From VAXT01 sp035318925 (GTDB lineage: Bacteria > Actinomycetota > Thermoleophilia > Gaiellales > Gaiellaceae), in contig DATHDS010000021.1 of the NCBI GenBank assembly GCA_035318925.1, forward strand, positions 62,001 to 126,000: DNA of 64,000 bases, written 5' to 3'. Positions 40,268 through 48,687 of the stretch are shown here, piece after piece (position 1 is the stretch's first letter; every line of letters starts with the position of its first letter). Under the pieces are notes generated by a model, which was not told where the DNA came from, did no database searches, and was given only the letters and a program-made list of their open reading frames with translations. The translations under genes and the position numbers were made by a program.

Positions 40268-42201
40268 TGTGCGGCATCTGCGGGATCCTCGGCACCCGCG
40301 ACGACTTCGCCGTCGACGAAGAGCTCGTGACAACGATGCGAGAGCTGATCCAGCATCGAGGGCCCGATGACGGCGGGTCCTGGCACCTCCCCGCGCAGTG
40401 CATCGCCCTGGGGCATCGCCGTCTCTCGATCATCGACCTCTCGCCGGCCGGACATCAGCCGATGTCGAACGAGGACGGCACGGTCTGGCTGACCTTCGGC
40501 GGAGAGATCTACAACCACCGGGAGCTCCGGTCCGAGCTCGAGGCGAAGGGCCACGTCTACCGGTCACAGACGGACACGGAGACGATCGTCCATCTCTACG
40601 AGGAGGAGGGGCCGCGCTGCGTGGAGCGGCTCCAGGGGATGTTCCACTACGCGATCTGGGACACGCGGTCGAGGGAGCTCCACCTGGCGCGCGACCGGCT
40701 CGGGAAGAAGCCGCTCTACTACGCCCGTCCCGAGGGCGGATTCGTCTTCGGCTCGGAGATCAAAGCCCTCCTCGCCCACCCCGCGCTCTCGGCCGAGCTC
40801 GACGAGGAGGCGTTCTTCCACTACCTGACGTTCGTCTGCACCCCCGCGCCGATGACCATGTTCAAGGGCATCCGCAAGCTGGGCCCGGCGGAGCGGATGA
40901 CGGTGCGCGCCGACGGGTTAACCGAGATCGAGACCTACTGGACGCCAATGTCGCCCGCGATCGCCGCGGAGGTCTCCGCCCTCTCGGAGCCGGAGCTCGA
41001 GGAGCGGCTGCTGGCGATCCTGCGCGAATCGATCCGCCGCCGGATGATGTCCGACGTCCCGTTCGGAGTCTTCCTCTCTGGAGGGCTCGACTCGTCCACG
41101 AACGTCGCGCTCATGTCCGAGCTGATGGTCGAGCCCGTGCGCACGTTCTCGGTCGGCTTCAACGAATACGAGCGCTACAACGAGCTCGAGCATGCCCGTG
41201 TGGTCGCACGCCGCTTCGGCACCGACCACCACGAGGTCGTCATCGGCTCGGAGGATCTCGTCTCGTTCCTGCCGCAGCTCATCTACCAGCAGGACGAGCC
41301 GCTCGCCGACTGGGTGGCCGTGCCATTGCACTACCTCTCGAAGCTCGCGCGCGACAACGACACGGTCGTCGTGCAGATCGGCGAAGGCTCTGACGAGCTC
41401 TTTCACGGCTATCAGTCGTACATCAGCCACGCGCGCTTCCGGTCGCGCTATTGGCCGCCCTTCCAGCGCGTGCCGCGGCCTCTGCGCCGAGGGGTCAGCC
41501 GGGCCGTCAACGCGTTCGCCAGGCGCTCCGGACGCGGGTTTGCGCACGCACAGGCGATCGAAGAGTCGGCCGAGGGCCGGCTGCCGTTCTGGGGCGGGGC
41601 GATCGCGTACCAGGGCGAGCTCAAGGAGCGCGTCCTCTCGAACGGGCGCCCGCATCCCGACTCGTACCAGATCGTCGAGCGGCTGTGGCGGGAGGCAGAG
41701 CGCGATCTTCCCGGCGCCGACCTGCTCCAGAAGATGACCTACCTCGAGCTGAAGAACCGGCTGGCGGAGCTGTTGCTGATGCGTGTAGACAAGATCACGA
41801 TGGCGCACGGCGTCGAGACCCGGGTCCCGTTCCTCGACGTCGACCTCGTCGAGTTCGCGCTCGCGCTGCCGCCGGAGATGAAGGTGCGCGGCGGCACCGG
41901 GAAGTACCTCCTGAAGAAGGCCGTTTCGGGCCTACTGCCGAGCGAGATCGTCAACCGACCGAAGCAGGGCTTCTCGGCGCCTGTCAGCGAGTGGTTCCGC
42001 GAAGAGCTGGGCGAGCGCGCCCGCCGCGAGATCCGCGAGTCGTCGCTCGCCGAGTGCGGCCTGCTCGACTACGAGGCGATCGACGAGCTCTGGCGGGCTC
42101 ATCGCGCCGGCCGCGCCGACTGGGCCTTCCAGCTCTGGAACATCTACAACGTGAGCGCCTGGCACGACTACTGGGTGGCCGGGCGCATTCCCACGGGTTG
42201 A
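40267..42201 (+). CDS. asnB: Asparagine-synthase-like glutamine amidotransferase, first
   Basis: 644 residues, standard AsnB length. Cys2 starts the N-terminal glutaminase (MCGICGILG); HRGPDDGGSW, GHRRLSIIDL and FGGEIYNHREL form the glutamine pocket. The synthetase half has the PP-loop FLSGGLDSSTNV, QIGEGSDELFHGY and ETRVPFLDVDLVEFAL, with RPKQGFSAPVSEWF near the C-terminus. In polysaccharide loci such enzymes amidate a uronic acid or peptide carboxylate rather than make asparagine; context between the bi-domain oxidoreductase and the heparinase-type gene favours uronate amidation. It is co-translated with both neighbours. Confidence 0.9.
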   Translation: MCGICGILGTRDDFAVDEELVTTMRELIQHRGPDDGGSWHLPAQCIALGHRRLSIIDLSPAGHQPMSNEDGTVWLTFGGEIYNHRELRSELEAKGHVYRSQTDTETIVHLYEEEGPRCVERLQGMFHYAIWDTRSRELHLARDRLGKKPLYYARPEGGFVFGSEIKALLAHPALSAELDEEAFFHYLTFVCTPAPMTMFKGIRKLGPAERMTVRADGLTEIETYWTPMSPAIAAEVSALSEPELEERLLAILRESIRRRMMSDVPFGVFLSGGLDSSTNVALMSELMVEPVRTFSVGFNEYERYNELEHARVVARRFGTDHHEVVIGSEDLVSFLPQLIYQQDEPLADWVAVPLHYLSKLARDNDTVVVQIGEGSDELFHGYQSYISHARFRSRYWPPFQRVPRPLRRGVSRAVNAFARRSGRGFAHAQAIEESAEGRLPFWGGAIAYQGELKERVLSNGRPHPDSYQIVERLWREAERDLPGADLLQKMTYLELKNRLAELLLMRVDKITMAHGVETRVPFLDVDLVEFALALPPEMKVRGGTGKYLLKKAVSGLLPSEIVNRPKQGFSAPVSEWFREELGERARREIRESSLAECGLLDYEAIDELWRAHRAGRADWAFQLWNIYNVSAWHDYWVAGRIPTG

Positions 42202-43994
42202 GAGTCGGGCTTCGCCAGGGTGTCGCGCTCTGGCAGCGCGCCGGGACCCGGGCCGCCCTCCGGGGCGTGGCCGCCCTCGGGCGCGGTGCTGCACGCGAGG
42301 TGCGGCTGAGAGCACGGCCGCTCCGCGCACAGCCTGAAGACGTCGCGGCGGCGCTGGGAGGCCTCGACCCGGTCGGCGCTTTGCGCGGCCCAGTCCTGGC
42401 AGCCATGCCCGCCGTCGCCCGCTTCGAGCTCGCTCCAGGCAGGGACGTCCTCGAGCGGGCCGATGCCGTCCTCGCCCACCGCTTCGACCTCCTCGGATCG
42501 GGGCCCACGGACCTCGGCCGCGAGATCGACTGGCGGTCGGACTTTAAGACCGGGCGACGCTGGCCGCTTCGGCACGGCTCCCTGCTCCGCCTCGCCTACG
42601 GGGACGGCTCAGACGTGAAGGTGCCCTGGGAGCTCTCTCGCGGGCAGCACCTGCCGCTCCTCGCGGCCGCACACAAGCTGACCGGGGACCGTCGTTACCT
42701 CGACGAGCTCGGTGCCGAGCTCGAGAGCTGGATCGCCGACAACCCGCCCGAGCTCGGCCCCAACTGGGCTTCGACGATGGACGTGGCCGTCCGCGCCGCG
42801 AACTGGGTTGCGGCCCTCGCGCTCTGTGCAGAGGACGTCGCCGGCGAAGCCTGGTTCGAGCGCGCGCTGGCCAGCCTCCTGCTCCACGGCCGCTTCGTGC
42901 GGAGCCATCTGGAGTGGAGCGCGGCCCGCGGCAACCATTACCTCGCCGACGTCGTCGGCCTGCTGCCCGTGGCCGCGCTCTACGCCGGCAGCGCTGAAGG
43001 CCGCGAGTGGGCGGAGTGGGCCGCGGGCGAGCTCGTCGCGGAGATGGAGCACCAGGTGCGCCGGGACGGCACGGCGCACGAGGCTTCGACCGCGTATCAC
43101 CGGCTCGTGACGGAGCTGTTCGTCTGCGGCACCCAGGCGGCCGATGCGCTCGTTCCCGGCCGCCTGCCGGACTGGTACCGCGAGCGGCTCGAGCGCATGC
43201 TCGGGTTCATCCGGGACTACACGCGGCCGGACAGGCTCGCGCCGCAGATCGGCGACGCCGACGACGGTCGCTTCCTCCCGCTCGGAGACTACGGCGCCGA
43301 CTCGCGAGATCATCGCCACCTCTTCGAGCACTTCGAGCCGGCGACCGCGAGCGCCGCCTACCCGGACGGGGGCTACTACGTCCTTCGCTCGGGCGGCCTT
43401 TACGCGATCGTCCGCTGTGGCGACACCGGCCGGCACGGGCGAGGCGGGCACGGCCACAACGACCAGCTCTCCTTCGAGCTCGCGGTGGACGGCCGGGCGC
43501 TGATCGTCGATCCGGGCACGTACGTCTACACCGCCGATCCGGCGGAGCGGAACCGCTTCCGCTCGACGCGGTTCCACAGCACGCTGAGCATCGACGGCCT
43601 CGAACAGAACGAGCTCCGGGACGACGACCTCTTCCTGATGGCCGACCGTGCTCTGGCCGAGCTGCTCGCCTCGGACGCGACCTCGTTCGAGGGGCGCCAC
43701 CACGGCTTTCCCGGCGCCACCCATACCCGCCGCGTCGAGCTCCACGGCGACGAGCTTCATATCCGCGACACCATCGAATCAGCGGTCGAGCACGAGCTCG
43801 AGTGGACGTTTCCGCTCGCTCCGGGAGCCGAGGACAGGGTCGAGATCGCGGCGGAGGGGCTGGACTTTCGCGCCGAGCTGGGGTCGTACTCCCCGCGCTA
43901 CGGCGTGCGGGTGCCCACGACCTTCCTGCGCGCGCGGCGCAGCTCGCAGCCGGGGCAGGACGTGACGGAGATCGTGGTCAGAGCGCGCGCCTGA
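42198..43994 (+). CDS. Heparinase II/III-family protein
   Basis: 598 residues from a TTG that overlaps the asnB-like stop (TTGA). Residues about 70-340 are an alpha-helical toroid domain (FDLLGSGPTDLGREIDWRSD, VPWELSRGQHLPLLAAAHKL, NHYLADVVGLLPVAAL), as in Hepar_II_III N-terminal regions. From about 395 the beta-sandwich domain has GRHGRGGHGHNDQLSFEL (catalytic His-Asn region) and LIVDPGTYVYTADPAERNRF. Bacterial EPS loci often carry this family without a secretion signal, and none is visible here, so it may be a cytosolic or membrane-side uronate-modifying enzyme. True lyase activity is not shown. Its tail overlaps the convergent GT2 by 17 bases. Confidence 0.85.
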   Translation: MRVGLRQGVALWQRAGTRAALRGVAALGRGAAREVRLRARPLRAQPEDVAAALGGLDPVGALRGPVLAAMPAVARFELAPGRDVLERADAVLAHRFDLLGSGPTDLGREIDWRSDFKTGRRWPLRHGSLLRLAYGDGSDVKVPWELSRGQHLPLLAAAHKLTGDRRYLDELGAELESWIADNPPELGPNWASTMDVAVRAANWVAALALCAEDVAGEAWFERALASLLLHGRFVRSHLEWSAARGNHYLADVVGLLPVAALYAGSAEGREWAEWAAGELVAEMEHQVRRDGTAHEASTAYHRLVTELFVCGTQAADALVPGRLPDWYRERLERMLGFIRDYTRPDRLAPQIGDADDGRFLPLGDYGADSRDHRHLFEHFEPATASAAYPDGGYYVLRSGGLYAIVRCGDTGRHGRGGHGHNDQLSFELAVDGRALIVDPGTYVYTADPAERNRFRSTRFHSTLSIDGLEQNELRDDDLFLMADRALAELLASDATSFEGRHHGFPGATHTRRVELHGDELHIRDTIESAVEHELEWTFPLAPGAEDRVEIAAEGLDFRAELGSYSPRYGVRVPTTFLRARRSSQPGQDVTEIVVRARA

Positions 43995-44979
43995 CGAGGC
44001 GCCAGTACCGCGCAACGACCGGGTTTGCGGCACGCAGCACGCGCGGCACGGGGAGCATCCCCGGGTCGAAGACGGGCGTCAGGAGGCCGGCGAGGTCGCG
44101 ATCGCGGACCTTGCGCAGCCGTTGCGTGGCCCGGCGCCGGTGAGCGACGACCCGGGCATGGCGGATGCACCAGGCCCACCCCGCCGCCTTGTCCTTGAAC
44201 CAGCCCTCCTTCAGCGCAATCGTCGCCATCCCGAGCTCGGCCGGAACGAGAACGGGCGCGAGCAACGCCAGCAGCCGCGGCGAGAACGCGGTCAGCAAGA
44301 AGACGAGCCGGTTGCGCTCGATGAAGTAGTTCTTGCGGGGATTCCGTGCGAAGTCGTACTCGTGGTAGACGTCCGCCTCGGGATCGACGACCACACGGAG
44401 CCCGGCGAGATGCGCGCGCCAGCCGAGCTCGACGTCCTCGAGGTACATGAAGAGCTCCTCGGCAAACCCGCCGAGCGCGCGAAACGTCTCGGCGCGGATC
44501 GCCATCGCGGCGCCGCTCGGCGCGGCGATCTCGAGCGGCTCTCGCACGGAGTCGGCCGGCTCGCCGTAGCCGGCCGCCCACCCGATGCCGCTGATGTGGA
44601 CCTCGGTCCCCCTGGAGTTGAGCAGCTCGGGGCGGGCGAGCAGTAGCAGCCGCGCCATCGCAATCCCGATCGAGCGGTCTTCGAGCGTGCGGCGGAGGCT
44701 GTCGAGGGCACCCGGCGCGACGACCGTGTCCGGATTGAGGAAGACGAGCATGTCCCCGCCCGCCTCGCGCGCACCGAGGTTGGAGCCGGCCGCAAACCCC
44801 AGGTTCTCCCCCGGAGAGACGAGCCTGACGCCGTACCGTGCCGCCGCCTCCGCAATCTCGTCGCCGCCCTCGCCGTTGTCGACGACGAGGACCTCGTCGG
44901 CCTCGCCCGCGAGCGAGTCGAGCAGCCGGCCGAGCGACGGCCCTGCCCCGTACGCGACCGTGACGACTGAAATGCCCAC
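43978..44979 (-). CDS. Glycosyltransferase family 2 (rhamnosyltransferase-like)
   Basis: 333 residues from the GTG at 44979, where the fold begins (ISVVTVAYGAGPSLGRLLDS). VLVVDNGEGGDEI, ENLGFAAGSNLGAREAGG and VFLNPDTVVAPGALDSL (NPDT metal site) are the WbbL/RfbF core; LFMYLEDVELGWRAHLAG has the LED acceptor motif and is followed by NYFIERNRLVFLLTAF, a membrane-near hydrophobic stretch usual in this group. GATACT on the minus strand 6 bases upstream may be its -10. It would transfer rhamnose or a similar sugar to a lipid-linked acceptor. Divergent from the epimerase at 44998. Confidence 0.88.
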   Translation of the reverse strand: MGISVVTVAYGAGPSLGRLLDSLAGEADEVLVVDNGEGGDEIAEAAARYGVRLVSPGENLGFAAGSNLGAREAGGDMLVFLNPDTVVAPGALDSLRRTLEDRSIGIAMARLLLLARPELLNSRGTEVHISGIGWAAGYGEPADSVREPLEIAAPSGAAMAIRAETFRALGGFAEELFMYLEDVELGWRAHLAGLRVVVDPEADVYHEYDFARNPRKNYFIERNRLVFLLTAFSPRLLALLAPVLVPAELGMATIALKEGWFKDKAAGWAWCIRHARVVAHRRRATQRLRKVRDRDLAGLLTPVFDPGMLPVPRVLRAANPVVARYWRLVRRAL

Positions 44980-44984
44980 GCGTC

Positions 44985-44990
44985 TAGTAT
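44985..44990 (+). promoter_or_regulatory. Close-set -10 box (TAGTAT) for the GDP-fucose-synthase-like gene
   Basis: TAGTAT ends 7 bases before the ATG at 44998. The same bases read on the other strand are part of the promoter region of the divergent GT2, so the 18-base gap serves both. Confidence 0.5.
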
Positions 44991-44997
44991 CAGCCGG

Positions 44998-45930
44998 ATG
45001 AAGATCCTCGTCACCGGCGGGGGCGGATTTCTCGGTTCGCACCTCGTCGAGAGGCTTCGCGCCGAGGGGAACGACCCCTTTGTCGCGCGCCGCCGCGACT
45101 ACGACCTGACCCTCGCCGAGGACACGGAACGCCTCTATCGCGACGCCTCGCCGGACCTCGTGTTCCACCTGGCCGGCGAGGTCGGCGGCATCGGCGCAAA
45201 CCGCGCCAACCCCGGCCGCTACTGGTACTCGAACCTCCTCATGGGCGCCAACGTGCTCGAGCAGAGCCGGCTCGCCGGCCTCGACAAACTCGTCGTCGTC
45301 GGGACGATCTGCGCCTACCCGAAGTTCGCACCCGTGCCCTTCCGCGAGGAGGACCTCTGGGACGGATACCCCGAGGAGACGAACGCGCCCTACGGGATCG
45401 CCAAGAAGGCGCTGCTCGTCGGCGCACAGGGCTACCGCGAGCAGTATGGGCTGAACGCGATCTACTTGCTGCCCGTGAACCTCTACGGCCCCGGCGACAA
45501 CTTCGACCTCGAGAGCTCGCACGTGATTCCCGCCCTCATCCGCAGGATGCTCGAGGCGGGCGAGCGCGGCGAGGACTCCGTGGTGCTCTGGGGAGACGGC
45601 TCGCCGACCCGGGAGTTCCTCTATGTCGAGGACTGTGCCGAGGGCCTCTGGCTGGCCGCGCAGCGCTACGACGGCGCAGACCCGGTCAACCTCGGCACCG
45701 GCGACGAGATCTCGATCCGCGACCTCGCGACCGCGATCGCCGAGGCGACCGGCTACGCGGGCGAGATCGTCTGGGACGAGTCGAAGCCGAACGGCCAGCC
45801 CCGGCGCCGGCTCGACGTGGAGCGCGCGAAGGAGCTCTTCGACTTCAGCGCCAGTACGCCGTTTCGCGAGGGCATCGAGCGCACCGTCGAGTGGTATCGC
45901 GCCCAGGTGCCGTCGGTGACGGCGAACTAG
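44998..45930 (+). CDS. NAD(P)-dependent SDR resembling GDP-L-fucose synthase
   Basis: 310 residues. LVTGGGGFLGSHLVERLRAE is the dinucleotide loop. HLAGEVGGIGANRANPGRYW and SNLLMGANVLEQSRL are Fcl-family segments; VGTICAYPKFAPVPFREEDL carries the catalytic Cys-Tyr region and NAPYGIAKKALL the Tyr-x3-Lys pair. NLYGPGDNFDLESSHVIPAL is also Fcl-like. The NAPYGIAKKAL variant resembles a side branch of the family used in glycolipid loci, so 3,5-epimerase/reductase activity on GDP-4-keto-6-deoxymannose is likely but not certain. It would compete with Rmd for the Gmd product. Overlaps the convergent GT by 4 bases. Confidence 0.75.
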   Translation: MKILVTGGGGFLGSHLVERLRAEGNDPFVARRRDYDLTLAEDTERLYRDASPDLVFHLAGEVGGIGANRANPGRYWYSNLLMGANVLEQSRLAGLDKLVVVGTICAYPKFAPVPFREEDLWDGYPEETNAPYGIAKKALLVGAQGYREQYGLNAIYLLPVNLYGPGDNFDLESSHVIPALIRRMLEAGERGEDSVVLWGDGSPTREFLYVEDCAEGLWLAAQRYDGADPVNLGTGDEISIRDLATAIAEATGYAGEIVWDESKPNGQPRRRLDVERAKELFDFSASTPFREGIERTVEWYRAQVPSVTAN

Positions 45931-47117
45931 CCCAGCCCGAGCAGGTCGAGCAGGCGGCGCGCCCGCTGCGCGTACGTGTGCTCCGAGAGCGCCCGCTCAC
46001 GTGCCCGCCGTCCCATCTCCTCGGCCGCCCCGGGATCCGCGAGCAGCTCTTCGTAGGCCTCCGTGGCCTCGTCCGCGCCCGAGACGATCCGCACCTCGCT
46101 CCCGGGCTCGAACCACTGCTCGAGCCCTTCGTAGGGGTTCGAGACGATCGCCGCACCGCAGGCGGCGAGCTCGAACGGACGCGCGGACGACGACCGCGGC
46201 ACGGTCGCATGCGGTCGGCGCGTGATGTTGAGGTTGATGCGGCTCGCCGAGACTGCGCGGGAGAAGACGTTGAACGGGACGTCGCCGATCGAGCGCGCGG
46301 AGCCGGTGTCGCCTCGGAAGTCGGCCCCGCCGAGGACGAAGTCGGCCTCCGGCAGCCGGCGGCTCGGCTCTCCGACCATCTCGGCCATCCAGTCGCGGCG
46401 AAACCTGTCGCCGTAGCCGTAAAAGAAGACGTCGTGCTCCTTGGCCACGGGAAGCGGGGCGAAGAGGTCGGGGTCAACGGCCCAGAAGAGCGCCTCGGCC
46501 CTTCGTGCGCCCATCGTCAGCAGGGTCGGAATCACCCCTTCCGAGTTCGAGACCATAAAGTCGTACTCCGCAGGATCGGCGCCGTGGTAGATGTTGAAGC
46601 CTGTGTCGAGCCCGCCGAACTCGGGGAGGCTCGCCGGCAGGTCGCCGTCGTAGTAGACGACGGGGACGTCAAAGCGCTCGCGGAGCGCGGTCGGGATGCC
46701 GCGCAGGTGACTCATGGGGACCGTGAAGACGATCACGGCGTCGACACCATGCTCGCGCTCGACGATCCGCTCGAGATGACGCTTCCAGCGCGGGGTCACC
46801 CAGCGTGAGATGACCGTGCGAACCGCCTTGTCGGAGCCGGTGTCGGGCGGCCGGTCCTCGATCCGCCGGGCCCGGTCTCCGCCGATACGTGCCACAGCCC
46901 GCCGACTCGCGTCGAAGAGCTCCCCCTCGCGGTAGCAGGGGTTCGGGTAGGTCCGCCACCAGGGCGACTCGACGGCCCGACCGCGATACGGGGTGACGAT
47001 GAGGTCGCAGCCCGCTTCGTAGAGACCTTTCCAGAGCTGCCACCATGCGGGGGTACAGCCGTAGCGGAAGTCGAGGTCGACCGCAGAGGCGACCGCAAGG
47101 ATCCGGGGAGGGCTCAC
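45927..47117 (-). CDS. CgeB-like glycosyltransferase (GT family 1/4 side branch)
   Basis: 396 residues of GT-B fold. ILAVASAVDLDFRYGCTPAWW opens the N-domain; VVYYDGDLPASLPEF and FMVSNSEGVIPTLLTMGA lead to HDVFFYGYGDRFRRDWMAEM, the start of the CgeB-type donor domain. ASRINLNITRRPHATVPRSS and RPFELAACGAAIVSNPYEGL (Glu of the donor site) with EMGRRARERALSEHTYAQRA are the Glyco_trans_1_2/CgeB signature. No signal peptide. It starts with a GTG 7 bases after the stop of the phosphoglycosyltransferase, so they are co-transcribed. The sugar is unknown. Confidence 0.82.
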   Translation of the reverse strand: MSPPRILAVASAVDLDFRYGCTPAWWQLWKGLYEAGCDLIVTPYRGRAVESPWWRTYPNPCYREGELFDASRRAVARIGGDRARRIEDRPPDTGSDKAVRTVISRWVTPRWKRHLERIVEREHGVDAVIVFTVPMSHLRGIPTALRERFDVPVVYYDGDLPASLPEFGGLDTGFNIYHGADPAEYDFMVSNSEGVIPTLLTMGARRAEALFWAVDPDLFAPLPVAKEHDVFFYGYGDRFRRDWMAEMVGEPSRRLPEADFVLGGADFRGDTGSARSIGDVPFNVFSRAVSASRINLNITRRPHATVPRSSSARPFELAACGAAIVSNPYEGLEQWFEPGSEVRIVSGADEATEAYEELLADPGAAEEMGRRARERALSEHTYAQRARRLLDLLGLG

Positions 47118-47124
47118 TTGCCGC

Positions 47125-48660
47125 TCAGTACGCGCCGCGGCTGGCGAGGACGGCCGGCAGGGTCTTGAGCAGGATCGAGATGTCGAGCCAGATCGACCAG
47201 TGCTCGAGGTAGTAGAAGTCGAGCCGCACGAGGTCGTCGAAGCTGAGGCTCGACCGCCCGGCGACCTGCCAGAGGCCCGTCATGCCCGGCAGGACGAGGT
47301 ACCGCTTTCGGTGCCAGGGCTCGAGCAGCTCGTAGTCGCGGACCGGGAGCGGGCGCGGGCCGACGAGGCTCATCTCGCCGCGCAGAACGTTCAGCACCTG
47401 AGGGATCTCGTCGATCGAGAACCGCCGCAGCACGCGTCCGACACGGGTGACGCGGGGATCGTCGCGGATCTTGAAGAGGGCGCCCTCGGCCTCGTTCTCG
47501 GGCTCGAGCTCGGCCTGCCGGGCCTCCGCATCGGCGTACATCGTCCGGAACTTGAGCATGCCGAAGTCCCGTTCGTTCAAGCCGACCCGAACGTCGCGGA
47601 AGAGCACGGGCCCTCGTGAGTCGAGCTTGATCGCGAGCGCGATCAGCAGCCAGAACGGCAGGCCCACGATCGCCACCAACATGCTGACGACCTGGTCGAA
47701 TCCGCGCTTGACGACCCAGTCGGCTCCTGCGAAGACCGGCGGCCTGAGCTCAAAGAGCGGAACGCCCTGCCCGGGCACGTACTCGCCTCGTCGCTCGATG
47801 AGCAGCTCGGTCGCGCGCGGCGCAACCCTGACCTTCACGCCCCGCCGGTGAGCCTGCTCGACGATCTCGACGAGCTCCCGGTCGCTGAAGTCCGAGTCGG
47901 TGACGATCAGCTCGTCCACCGCGCGCTGGGCGAGGACGGTGGGGAGCGACGCGAGGTTCCCCAGCACGGGCAGGCCGGCGCCGTCGGACGAGATCGCGAC
48001 CGCGCCGACGAATTCGTAGTCGATCCCGCCGCGGCTGACGCCGAGAGTCCGGCGCAGGCGCGCCAGGCTCTCGCCCTCGCCGACGAGGATCGCACGGCGC
48101 CGGACGCCCGCCAGCTTGAGCAGGTCGCCCGTGACCACTTCGTAGCTCCCGCGCAGGAGGCCGATGCAGATCGCGGTCAGCACGACCGCCGTCGGCGCGA
48201 GCCCGTACGTGCCGAACCGATGGCCCGTGCCGAGCGCGAAGATCAGCGTGATGACCGCGATCAGGATGAGTGCGGCGACGATCCGGCCGAGCCCGCCCCG
48301 CCGTTCGCGCTCGGCATAGAGCCCCGCCTGCCAGAAGACGAGCACCGTGATCAGGGTCAGGAACGGCAGCCAATCGGCCTCTGCATCCCACAGGAGGCCC
48401 CAGAGCAGGCCCCCGTCGCCGTACACGAGCTCGCGCAGCCCGAGGGCCCCGTAGAGCCCGAGCACGAGCCCGACGAGGTCGAGGACGATGAGTGCGGCGA
48501 TGCTCGCTGCGCGCCGCACGGCGCCGCGAAGCGGGAAGTAGGGATTCGTCGACCGGATGTCGCCGAGCGGCTCAACAGCGCCGTTCTCGTCCCGGCGGCT
48601 CGGGGCGGGTGACGGCGGCCGCGCCGGGGGCGCTTGTTCAGTAGCCACGGGCGCCTTCAT
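47125..48660 (-). CDS. Polytopic phosphoglycosyltransferase (WbaP/exopolysaccharide initiating enzyme)
   Basis: 511 residues. A polar N-terminus is followed by about four membrane helices, a CoA-binding-like domain (RRAILVGEGESLARLRRTLG) and the C-terminal catalytic domain. That domain has GFDQVVSMLVAIVGLPFW (re-entrant helix), DSRGPVLFRDVRVG, FGMLKFRTMYADAE (catalytic Asp-Glu region is within KFRTM to DAE), RRFSIDEIPQVLNVLRGEMS and LVGPRPLPVRDYE, and GMTGLWQVAGRSSLSFDD. It transfers a sugar-1-phosphate from a UDP-sugar to undecaprenyl phosphate, the first step of repeat-unit synthesis. The glycosidase and UXS genes are upstream in the same operon. Confidence 0.95.
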   Translation of the reverse strand: MKAPVATEQAPPARPPSPAPSRRDENGAVEPLGDIRSTNPYFPLRGAVRRAASIAALIVLDLVGLVLGLYGALGLRELVYGDGGLLWGLLWDAEADWLPFLTLITVLVFWQAGLYAERERRGGLGRIVAALILIAVITLIFALGTGHRFGTYGLAPTAVVLTAICIGLLRGSYEVVTGDLLKLAGVRRRAILVGEGESLARLRRTLGVSRGGIDYEFVGAVAISSDGAGLPVLGNLASLPTVLAQRAVDELIVTDSDFSDRELVEIVEQAHRRGVKVRVAPRATELLIERRGEYVPGQGVPLFELRPPVFAGADWVVKRGFDQVVSMLVAIVGLPFWLLIALAIKLDSRGPVLFRDVRVGLNERDFGMLKFRTMYADAEARQAELEPENEAEGALFKIRDDPRVTRVGRVLRRFSIDEIPQVLNVLRGEMSLVGPRPLPVRDYELLEPWHRKRYLVLPGMTGLWQVAGRSSLSFDDLVRLDFYYLEHWSIWLDISILLKTLPAVLASRGAY

Positions 48661-48687
48661 GATACGACCCGCGGGCCAAGTCTCCCG

